NCBI GenBank assembly: GCA_028823235.1
Contig: JAPKBW010000011.1
Location: forward strand, 1-64,000
Direction: 5' to 3'
Origin: Longimicrobiales bacterium
GTDB taxonomy: Bacteria; Gemmatimonadota; Gemmatimonadetes; Longimicrobiales; Gaopeijiaceae
DNA length: 64,000 nt
Shown here: in pieces, positions 25,597 through 32,956 of the stretch
Layout: each line of letters starts with the position of its first letter
Numbering within the stretch: the stretch's first letter is position 1
Position numbers and translations under genes: made by a program
Notes under the pieces: generated by a model
The model's database searches: none
Told to the model about the DNA's origin: nothing
Seen by the model: only the letters and a program-made list of their open reading frames with translations

Positions 25597-26862
25597 ATGG
25601 GTCTCACCGTGGCAACTTCGACCTCGTTCCGAAGTACAAGACAAGTGACTAGGACTGACAAATCCGGAGCTTTCTTGCGTCTCTTGCCCCTCATACTCGC
25701 CACCGCAACGGCGCTGGCTCCGACTATCGGGGCTACCCAGGAAATCAGCCAGGTCTCCGGCCGGGTCGTGGACGCGAGCTCCGCAAAGCCGATCCCAGGT
25801 GTCATCGTCCAGATCTCCGGGGGTTCGCAGGAGTTGACGGACGAAAACGGGGTCTTTCGCTTCGAGCGAGTGCCGGTAGGGATACACTCCCTGAGCTTTG
25901 AGCACATCGCCTATGGAACGCACAACCGGCCGGTCGATGTAGTGGAAGGCGACGAAACTCTCGCTCTAGTCCGCATATCAGCGCAGGCCATCGAACTCAC
26001 TCCGCTGCTGGTCGAAGCGCTTTCTGAGCTGGAGGCACGCCGCCGCACCTCCGGGAACTCAATCAACGAGGTTACCGCCAACCGTATCGACCTCGCTGCA
26101 CGGTCAGGGCTTACGCTCGGGCAATTCATCAGTGCCCTTCCCGGCGTCGACGCTCGGCCGAGCGGCCTCGGCCTCTGCGTAACATATCGGGCGATCCGCT
26201 CGGACAACGACCTAGGTGACTGCAACGGCGTCTCCGTAGTCCTAGATGGGATAGCCATATCCGACCCTGCATACATCTATGGTGCACTCCCTCTCCAAGA
26301 CATCGAACGTCTTGAGGTCCTCTCCCCGGCCCAAGCCGGTGTTCGTTACGGGCCACGTTCCGGCCAGGGGGTCCTTTTGATCGAGACGAAGACCGCCCAG
26401 ACTCAGCGGAAATCTGACCTCAGCAAATACGTGACCGGTATGGACTGGACCCAGGAATCACAGCCCTACCCTTGGTTCAACGTGCTCGCCTCAACGTTCG
26501 TCACAAACGCGGCAGCGCTCGGCGTCACCTACCTCCTTTCCGATCGGTGCTTCGTGACGCAAAAGTCGTCCCTCGCCATTCGAACGCGGTGCGGTGGGTT
26601 TAGTACCGCCGGCACCGCGATCCTCAGCGTCGCACTCCCGGCCACCGCTTCGGGGCTGATCGCCCGTCGGGTCGGAACCACGGATCGAAGTCGCGGCAGA
26701 CTGGTCCCGACCATGATCAGCGCCGGGATCGGCCTCACGGCAGGCTATATCATGTTCCTCGCGGGAGCGGATGGGTCCCGAGCAGCAGGTGTGGTTGTGC
26801 TCGGGCTAGGTGTGCCCATCGCAGTGACACTCTCTGACCGGCTCATCAGAATTCTCCGGTAA
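25597..26862 (+). CDS. TonB-receptor plug-like protein with C-terminal membrane helices
   Basis: About 421 residues (possible starts from 25588 to 25597). A late signal or anchor segment (LRLLPLILATATALAP, residues about 27-45) is followed by a carboxypeptidase-regulatory-like domain (VSGRVVDASSAKPIPGVIV) and a TonB plug-like domain (SINEVTANRIDLAAR, SGLGLCVTYRAIRSDN, NGVSVVLDGIAISDP, DIERLEVLSPAQAG). Where a barrel should begin there are instead about four hydrophobic helices (from about residue 290 to the end). It is therefore not a normal TonB-dependent transporter. It lies after the SusC/SusD terminator. Function unknown. Confidence 0.7.
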   Translation: MGLTVATSTSFRSTRQVTRTDKSGAFLRLLPLILATATALAPTIGATQEISQVSGRVVDASSAKPIPGVIVQISGGSQELTDENGVFRFERVPVGIHSLSFEHIAYGTHNRPVDVVEGDETLALVRISAQAIELTPLLVEALSELEARRRTSGNSINEVTANRIDLAARSGLTLGQFISALPGVDARPSGLGLCVTYRAIRSDNDLGDCNGVSVVLDGIAISDPAYIYGALPLQDIERLEVLSPAQAGVRYGPRSGQGVLLIETKTAQTQRKSDLSKYVTGMDWTQESQPYPWFNVLASTFVTNAAALGVTYLLSDRCFVTQKSSLAIRTRCGGFSTAGTAILSVALPATASGLIARRVGTTDRSRGRLVPTMISAGIGLTAGYIMFLAGADGSRAAGVVVLGLGVPIAVTLSDRLIRILR

Positions 26863-26991
26863 AAGCACGTCGATTGCACGATCAAAGCTGCCTGAGAGCT
26901 CTCGATTCGTGTAGATTTTCATCCATGGCATGGACGTTTCCGGCACTACAACGGACGTGCGCATTTCGAACGCGGCCAACTGGGTAAGCGA

Positions 26992-27495
26992 ATGAAGAAC
27001 GATTGGAGACGGGGGTTCCTCGCCATCATTGCGGTAACCCTGACAACCTCGGGCTGTTATCGATACGTCCCCGCGCAAGCGGAAGCGATCCCTCCTGGGG
27101 CCGGAGTTCGAGTCCTCATAACGAGAGCCGGCGCCGAGGAATTACGCACAGTGACGGCGATCGATAATGAGGTCCCGCTTGTCGACGGCACCGTAGCTGG
27201 AATCGAGAGCGATGCGCTCCTAATGAGCGTTCCTGTCGGAGTAAGAAGTGAAGGTTTCGTCACAAGCGCCATCGGACAGGTCGTGCGGGTTCCGTTGGGT
27301 GAAATCATCTCCCTTCAGCGCCGTGAGCTTAATTCGCTCGCTACCGGCCTCACAATCGCGGGCGGAGTCGCCCTGATGGCCGGGATCGTGGCAATCATAG
27401 TGAAACCAGTTATGGGCGAGCAGCGAGACCCGCCGTTTGATCCAGTAGATTTTTCCCTGAGCATAAATATCTTCTCGGTTCTGTCTGGCCGGTGA
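26992..27495 (+). CDS. Small lipoprotein of unknown function
   Basis: 167 residues. The lipobox is TTSGC (Cys 22, after FLAIIAVTLTTSG). The middle is beta-rich (VRVLITRAGAEELRTV, GTVAGIESDALLMSVPV), resembling a small beta-barrel or bacterial OB-like fold. A hydrophobic helix (GLTIAGGVALMAGIVAIIV) lies near residues 120-140. I do not recognise the family. Its stop overlaps the start of the next lipoprotein gene, so the two are co-expressed. Confidence 0.7.
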   Translation: MKNDWRRGFLAIIAVTLTTSGCYRYVPAQAEAIPPGAGVRVLITRAGAEELRTVTAIDNEVPLVDGTVAGIESDALLMSVPVGVRSEGFVTSAIGQVVRVPLGEIISLQRRELNSLATGLTIAGGVALMAGIVAIIVKPVMGEQRDPPFDPVDFSLSINIFSVLSGR

Positions 27496-27872
27496 CTACC
27501 CGTAGGTATTGGCCCATGCCCCGCCTCCTTGCATTTCTGCTCATTTTTCCGGCACTTCTCGTCACCGCTTCCTGTTTCGATCAGTCGATTACCGGCTTCC
27601 GGCCACTAAGTTTCGTGCTCTCTGTGACACCAGAGACGACCACGGTCAACGCTTCAGTGAATATCGACTTTTCTGCCACCGGGACTCAAATCCGCGTCGT
27701 CGTTATTGACTTCGGGGACGGTGTTTCCGACACGCTTACCTACCTAAACCCGGTAGAGGTTTCCGATAGGACGTCACATGCCTACTCCGCCACTGGTGTT
27801 TATACTGTGAGCGGCAGTCTCGTGTCGGGGTCTGGTAACAGGACCGCCGAAGCCCAGGTCACTGTTAATTAG
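27492..27872 (+). CDS. PKD-like domain lipoprotein
   Basis: 126 residues. GTG 27492 overlaps the previous stop; ATG 27516 is an alternative start. Lipobox VTASC. The mature part is one PKD/Ig-like beta-sandwich: SVTPETTTVNASVNIDFSA, then VVVIDFGDGVSDT (the DFGDG turn typical of PKD) and HAYSATGVYTVSGSL. It is probably a surface or periplasmic lipoprotein that mediates adhesion or protein contacts. Function is inferred from the fold only. Confidence 0.72.
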   Translation: MTTRRYWPMPRLLAFLLIFPALLVTASCFDQSITGFRPLSFVLSVTPETTTVNASVNIDFSATGTQIRVVVIDFGDGVSDTLTYLNPVEVSDRTSHAYSATGVYTVSGSLVSGSGNRTAEAQVTVN

Positions 27873-28027
27873 AGAGGCTGCGGCCGACGGCCCTAGCCAA
27901 AGCAGAGTTGGATCCTCTCAGGACTTCTGCTTCTCGACCTCGGGGGAAAGCAGGCCAGAAACCCGAAAATCGGATAACCCGGAAGGGGTTATTCCGTGAC
28001 CGGGGCCACGGTTTCAGCAGAACCCAG

Positions 28028-28063
28028 CCGGGGTCAGCGTGATACGCTGGCTCCGGTTTTTTT
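28028..28063 (+). terminator. Rho-independent terminator
   Basis: CCGGGGTCAGCG, loop TGATA and CGCTGGCTCCGG (12 pairs, two G-U), followed by seven T. It ends the two-lipoprotein unit upstream and separates it from the EF-hand pair. Confidence 0.88.
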
Positions 28064-28143
28064 GCTACTTAGTCTCTCCCCCTCCTTGCACCGGTCCGCC
28101 CGCTACCGATATTGCGGTTCCTGTCCATGTAGAGAGGTGCCCC

Positions 28144-28809
28144 ATGCAAACGCGTTCTGGTACGATCCTTTGTGCGCTCGGCGCCTGTGCGATGGCTTTC
28201 GCCATCGGATCAGGCTCCGTCTTCGCGCAGAGTAATCCGGTCTACATCCATATCGGCCATGCCGCGGATGCCTTCCGTAGCGCGCCCGACGGGATGGGCC
28301 TCCTGCCTGCGGCTGTGGCTGAAGCAGAGATTGCGCATCAGCACGCCACTCTGGCTGGCAGCGATCTCTCTAGCCTCGAAGGTATGAAGCGCCACATGGA
28401 CCACGTGATCAACGCCCTCGACGCCGATAAGGTTGAGAACGGTCCAGGACTAGGCATGGGGGTCGCTACCGCCGCCGAGGGAGCAGCTCGCCACACGGAA
28501 CTAGCCGCCGCGTCGGACGGTGCGTCCGATGGCGTGAAGACACACGCGACGCACGTAGCTTCCGCTGCACGAAATGCAGGGTCAAACGCAGCAGCAGCGA
28601 TCGAGGTAGCCGAGAAAATCCAGCAGGCTGAGGACGCGGCCGCCGCCGCGGAACTACTGGCAGAACTGACGGCCCTCACCGATGCGATCCTGAATGGCAT
28701 CGACGCAGACGCCGATGGTCGCGTGGGCTGGCAGGAAGGCGAGGGTGGCTTGGCGCAAGCCACCACACATATGGGACTGCTCAAGCGCGGCGAAGGACTG
28801 GGTGGTTGA
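28144..28809 (+). CDS. Exported EF-hand protein, tandem paralogue 1
   Basis: 221 residues. A signal peptide ends SVFAQ (near residue 30). The mature part is almost all helical and Ala-rich: HIGHAADAF, GMGLLPAAVAEAEIAHQH, MDHVINALDADKVENGPGLG and AAEGAARHTELAAASDGASD. Near the C-terminus DADADGRVGWQE (about residues 187-198) is a canonical calcium-binding EF-hand loop. Histidines recur at fixed places and are shared with the next gene, suggesting metal or haem ligands. I do not recognise a named family. Start 28144 follows AGAGAGGTG. It is adjacent to its paralogue (three bases between stop and start) and follows the terminator at 28028-28063. Confidence 0.75.
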   Translation: MQTRSGTILCALGACAMAFAIGSGSVFAQSNPVYIHIGHAADAFRSAPDGMGLLPAAVAEAEIAHQHATLAGSDLSSLEGMKRHMDHVINALDADKVENGPGLGMGVATAAEGAARHTELAAASDGASDGVKTHATHVASAARNAGSNAAAAIEVAEKIQQAEDAAAAAELLAELTALTDAILNGIDADADGRVGWQEGEGGLAQATTHMGLLKRGEGLGG

Positions 28810-28812
28810 CAC

Positions 28813-29601
28813 GTGCGGTACAGAAGCCCCGCAGTGGCAGCACTGATCGGAATGAGTACGTCGGCGGGAGTGCTCGAGGCTCAGATGCCCGATTCGACGA
28901 GCGCATCAATGACCGTTCAGTCGGACGCGATCGAGTATCAGACAACGCTACCCGAAGCGGTGGTGACACATCTCGGGCATATCACGACTGCTTTCTTCGA
29001 TACACCGTCGGGGATGGGCATTCTCCCGGTGGGCATGGCCGAGGCTGCAATCGCTAAGGAGTACGCATGGCTGGCCGGCCAAGACTCCGCAGACATTCTG
29101 AACATGACGGAGAACATGTCTCACGTTCTCCACGCGATCGACCCAGTCGAGGTCGGCGCTGGATTCGGGCTGGGCTACGGGTTCAAGCGCGCGGCTGAAG
29201 GTGTCATTGCCCACATCGAGCTCGCTGAAACCTCGGACGGAGTGTCTGAGACTGTGCTCTTCCATGCACCCTTCGTCAATCGGGCTGCCCGCGGTTCCCT
29301 TGTCCGGGCCGATGAGGCGATTGTGATGGCCCGGAGAATTCAACGGGCCACGGATCCTGTCGAGACTCTCCCCTTGATCGAAGAGCTCCGGGATCTGATT
29401 CGCGCGATGGCCTTTGGGACCGATCGAGATCGAGACGGACGAATCGGGCAGACAGAGCCAGAAGCGGGGCTCGCGCAGGCATGGTATCACTTGCAGCTCC
29501 TCTACCGAGTCGAAGGCTTGGAGATGCCGCCGCTCGTGGCCGATACCCTCGCAGTGGATGCGCCGGGGATGGCGATCGAGACGACCGGAGTCAGGCGCTA
29601 G
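28813..29601 (+). CDS. Exported EF-hand protein, tandem paralogue 2
   Basis: 262 residues from GTG 28813. The signal peptide is SPAVAALIGMSTSAGVLEA. The mature protein aligns along its length with the preceding gene: HLGHITTAF, GMGILPVGMAEAAIAKEYAWLAG, MSHVLHAIDPVEVGAGFGLG, AAEGVIAHIELAETSDGVSE. It ends with an EF-hand loop DRDRDGRIGQTE (about residues 204-215) plus a 47-residue tail the first copy lacks. Conserved His positions (HxGH, the H in MxHVxxAID, and HxELA) suggest a shared bound metal or cofactor. Tandem duplication is the likely origin. Function unknown. Confidence 0.72.
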   Translation: MRYRSPAVAALIGMSTSAGVLEAQMPDSTSASMTVQSDAIEYQTTLPEAVVTHLGHITTAFFDTPSGMGILPVGMAEAAIAKEYAWLAGQDSADILNMTENMSHVLHAIDPVEVGAGFGLGYGFKRAAEGVIAHIELAETSDGVSETVLFHAPFVNRAARGSLVRADEAIVMARRIQRATDPVETLPLIEELRDLIRAMAFGTDRDRDGRIGQTEPEAGLAQAWYHLQLLYRVEGLEMPPLVADTLAVDAPGMAIETTGVRR

Positions 29602-29619
29602 CCGCTCAAGCGATCGAGC

Positions 29620-31488
29620 CTACTCGCAGGACACGCAGTTGTTGTTGTTGGCAGATCCGAGGCTCTCGAGAAGCGCGATCGTCTCTAGGAACGGAGAAAT
29701 TCGCTGCACCGGGCCATTCGCCATGTCGGCTGTGGTGTGGCCCCTACGGCTGATGACCGTCGGATCGGCGCCCTTCTCCACCAGATACATGATGACCTCG
29801 TTGTCGCCTCGTGAAGCGGCCCAGTGGATTGGGGCGAAGCCGTTCGAATCGCGAGCGTTCACATCCGCACCAAGCTCTTCCACCAGGTAGCGCACGGTCG
29901 GCATCCAGGCATCTGGTGCGTGACGATGGGAGACTCCCGCGAACCCGGTGCCGTACGCGTGACCCGTTCCTGCATGGATCGGGAACACGTCCGGGCCACT
30001 AATCGGCACCGGAGGAAGGCCCGATGGATCGGTGGCGCTACCCTCAGGAGCGAACGCGAACCGACGGGCCGGGGCCTTCATCGTGGGCACGTTCGGATCA
30101 GCACCTGCTTCAATCAGCATCCGCATTGCAGGCAGGTCGAGCGCGTAGGCAGCCCTCCAGAACGGAGAGGCCCCACGCGTATCGACATCGAGCTGACTAA
30201 AGGTGTACTCCATGAACCAGAGATGTTTTGTCAGCCGCACGTTGGGGTCCGCACCCGCATCGAGCATGGCCTGCATGACATCGAGATGCGTTGCCTGCTG
30301 CTGCTGGTATGCCTGCTGCTGTGGATAGCGTGCCTTGGGAGCCCAATAGGTGTTTATCGCCGCGTAAAGAGGCGTAACACCCGCGTGACTCACGACATCG
30401 GGATCAGCTCCGCTCTCGAGCAGGTCGAGAGACAGGTCGAAATGTCCGTTGACAACAGCCATCAGCATGGGTGACGTCAAATCGCCCGCCGTCTGCTGAT
30501 CAATGTCAGCCCCGCCCTCGAGGAGGGCAAAGACAGTTTCGGACTCTCCCTCACGAACCGCGTAGTGGAGGGCGCTAAGCCCCCCCTGGCGGTACACGAG
30601 GTCTGTATAGGAATTGCTGTACTCCCCAGACCGGTGCATCGATGCCATCGGCATGTCGCCGAGGTCCGGATCCGGCTGTGGTTCATCTCGTCGCTGAGCC
30701 GATCCGGCGTCGGACGCAGTGACCCGCGCGTTGTTCGCCGCACGCACCGCCGCCTGCACCTCGGCGGGTGAAGGCTGCCACGCCGTTCCGGGCGGGACAT
30801 CGCCCCGGAATGCGTCGAGCACCTCGTCTCTCACCTGCCCCGCTGCGCGATCCTCAGCGGAGAGGGTTGGAATATCGACCACAATTGACGTTGCCAACGG
30901 GTCGGCACCGGCCTCAAGGAGCGTCAGGACGACATCCGTGCGCCCTGCGGCTGACGCGAACATCAACGCGCTTTGTCCGCGCGTCGCCTCGACAGTGTTA
31001 GGCTCGGCGCCGGCCTCGAGAAGGGTTCGCACCAGTTCCGGGTTGCCGGCCATCGCACCGAAATGGAGAGGTGTCACTCCACCGGTCGCGGTCACAGCGT
31101 GAACATCGGCGCCCGCTCCGACAAGGGCGGTGACGACTTCCGCTCGTCCTCTGCGACTGGCGATATGCAAAGGTGTGTAGTCAGCGAGCCTCGTAACAGC
31201 ACCAAGGTTCGCACCCGCGTAGAGGAGCATCTCGGCCAAGTCGGCATCGCCGTTCTCGGCCGCCCAATGAAGGGCAGTCATTCCATCACCCTGAGCCGCG
31301 TTTACATCAGAACCCAAACGAAGCAGCGTCTGGACCTGCTCCGCATCGCCCCGCATCGCAGCGTCGGCAACGGGAGACTCTGAAGCCATTCCACTCCAGA
31401 GCAGGACAGACAGAACGAGTGCTCCCGTGACATTCGCTCGAAGGGTGCGGCCCGGCGGTCTCATCTGTTGTCTCATCTGTTGTCTCAT
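29620..31488 (-). CDS. Exported ankyrin-repeat protein, module A
   Basis: 622 residues (less if one of the later Met codons of the start repeat is used). A signal peptide (VTGALVLSVLLWSGMASE) is followed by about five ankyrin repeats (residues 40-215, for example DGMTALHWAAENGDADLAEMLL). After a Pro/Ala-rich linker (about 220-290) there is a second block of repeats to the end. The C-terminus is SANNNNCVSCE, a CxxC tail shared with the paralogue at 36438-38273. The start overlaps the DUF1552 stop by one base (TGATG), so translation is coupled. Periplasmic ankyrin proteins usually act as protein-binding scaffolds; the partner here is probably the DUF1552 or cytochrome protein. Confidence 0.88.
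   Translation of the reverse strand: MRQQMRQQMRPPGRTLRANVTGALVLSVLLWSGMASESPVADAAMRGDAEQVQTLLRLGSDVNAAQGDGMTALHWAAENGDADLAEMLLYAGANLGAVTRLADYTPLHIASRRGRAEVVTALVGAGADVHAVTATGGVTPLHFGAMAGNPELVRTLLEAGAEPNTVEATRGQSALMFASAAGRTDVVLTLLEAGADPLATSIVVDIPTLSAEDRAAGQVRDEVLDAFRGDVPPGTAWQPSPAEVQAAVRAANNARVTASDAGSAQRRDEPQPDPDLGDMPMASMHRSGEYSNSYTDLVYRQGGLSALHYAVREGESETVFALLEGGADIDQQTAGDLTSPMLMAVVNGHFDLSLDLLESGADPDVVSHAGVTPLYAAINTYWAPKARYPQQQAYQQQQATHLDVMQAMLDAGADPNVRLTKHLWFMEYTFSQLDVDTRGASPFWRAAYALDLPAMRMLIEAGADPNVPTMKAPARRFAFAPEGSATDPSGLPPVPISGPDVFPIHAGTGHAYGTGFAGVSHRHAPDAWMPTVRYLVEELGADVNARDSNGFAPIHWAASRGDNEVIMYLVEKGADPTVISRRGHTTADMANGPVQRISPFLETIALLESLGSANNNNCVSCE
31460..31488. repeat. 12-base tandem repeat carrying start codons
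   Basis: CTCATCTGTTGT repeats at 31460-31471 and 31472-31483, then CTCAT to 31488. On the minus strand each unit is ATGAGACAACAG, so the ankyrin gene begins with three in-frame ATG (MRQQMRQQMR). Confidence 0.95.
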
Positions 31489-32906
31489 CAGCCCTGCGCG
31501 GGCGACGTCGCAGAACCCGGCATCGTCAGGGACATGGCACCTGTGCTGTCACCGAAGTTCTCCATGTCATCGTGCCCAAGTCCGTGCATGAGGCTGAGCA
31601 TCGCATTTGCCATAGGTGTTCCGTCCGGTGCCTTCAGGTGAAGGTTGCCTTCAAGGCCGCCGTTGGCTCCACCGGCCACGATCAGCGGTGCTCTCCGGTG
31701 ATTGTGCAGGTTGCTGTCTGCCATCGGCGAACCGTAGACGATCATCGTTTTGTCCAGGAGGTGGCTATCGCCCTCTTGGATGCTTGCGAGCTTCTCGAAG
31801 AAGTACGGCAGCATTCCCACGTGATACTTGTTGATGAGCGCGAAGTCGAGGACGTTCTCTTCGCGACCTCCGTGGTGCGACGCAGGGTGGAATGGCTTGT
31901 CGGTTCCGGACTCGGGGAAAACTCGAGCAGAGGAGTCACGCCCCATCTTGAAGGAGAAGACGCGCGTCGTGTCCGATGCGAAGGCCAATGCCTGAAGGTC
32001 GAACATGAGTTTGACGTGCTCCTCGAACGAATCGGGCACGCCCGCCGGGGCTGTTGGCAATGCACGCTCTTCGCCACTTCGATTCTGAGCCTCTACCATC
32101 TGAATTCGACGTTCGAGCTCACGTACGTTCTGCAGGTAGCGGTCCAGACGCTCTCGGTCATTCGGGCCCAGTTCACGCTGTAGCTCGGACACCCGACCAC
32201 TGACCCAGTCGAGGATCGAAGCTGAAGTTCGGCGGCGCATCGCACGCTCTTCCGAGGTGCCCCCTGCCCCAAAAAGCTGCTCGAAAGCCACTCGCGGATC
32301 ACGAATCACCGGAAGGGGCTCGACGGGCGAAGCCCATGAGATCGAGTCCGTGTAGACGCAGGTATATCCGTAGGCGCACCCACCCGACTGATTGATGTTC
32401 TCGATGCACAGCTGCATCGATGGGACCGGAGTGTCCTGTCCAAAGCGGCGCGCGTGAATTTGATCGAGCGACTCGCCAACGAAAACATCCGACCCTTCGG
32501 TCTGCTTCGGATGCTGCTGCGTCAGGAATACGGCACTGGAACGGAAGTGATCACCACCGATTTCCGGAGCCTGGAATGCCTCCGCCATCCTGACGTCGGT
32601 GTTGCTGACGATGGTGAGATATTCACGCCAGGGGTCCAGCGGCAGAAGCGAACTGGGAGCGAGATCAAAGTCGCGACCAACTGCGGCGGGGGCCCAGAGG
32701 TTCTGCGACGCGCCCCACTCGTTGCAACCCGCGGCCCCGTGCACCATCTCGATCGCTACGAGTCTCGTAGCGTCGATGTCAGCGCGAGTCGCTGCGGAGA
32801 GACGCCCTGCCGGAATCATCGCATCTAGGAAGGGGAGCGCGAGCGAAGCCCCCATCCCCTGGATGAAAGTCCGGCGCTCCATGTGCTTTCCTGTGATGAA
32901 CTGCAT
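31488..32906 (-). CDS. Tat-exported DUF1552 protein, module A
   Basis: 472 residues. ERRTFIQGMGASLALPFLDAM is a twin-arginine-type export signal, implying folding, perhaps with a cofactor, before export. The rest matches DUF1552: VAIEMVHGAAGCNEWGAS, REYLTIVSNTDVRMAEAF, GGDHFRSSAVFLTQ, the His clusters FHPASHHGGREE and SNLHNHRRAPLIVAGG. The His-rich motifs suggest metal binding, possibly in an alkaline-phosphatase-like fold, but no activity has been assigned that I know of. ATG 32906 fits the AGGAG site. The 32924 start adds six residues not shared by the other copies. Lies between the cytochrome-like gene and the ankyrin gene. Confidence 0.9.
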   Translation of the reverse strand: MQFITGKHMERRTFIQGMGASLALPFLDAMIPAGRLSAATRADIDATRLVAIEMVHGAAGCNEWGASQNLWAPAAVGRDFDLAPSSLLPLDPWREYLTIVSNTDVRMAEAFQAPEIGGDHFRSSAVFLTQQHPKQTEGSDVFVGESLDQIHARRFGQDTPVPSMQLCIENINQSGGCAYGYTCVYTDSISWASPVEPLPVIRDPRVAFEQLFGAGGTSEERAMRRRTSASILDWVSGRVSELQRELGPNDRERLDRYLQNVRELERRIQMVEAQNRSGEERALPTAPAGVPDSFEEHVKLMFDLQALAFASDTTRVFSFKMGRDSSARVFPESGTDKPFHPASHHGGREENVLDFALINKYHVGMLPYFFEKLASIQEGDSHLLDKTMIVYGSPMADSNLHNHRRAPLIVAGGANGGLEGNLHLKAPDGTPMANAMLSLMHGLGHDDMENFGDSTGAMSLTMPGSATSPAQG

Positions 32907-32956
32907 ATCCCATCTCCTATGCACCGACCAAAGCCGATGGCGGTATTCAATCGATT

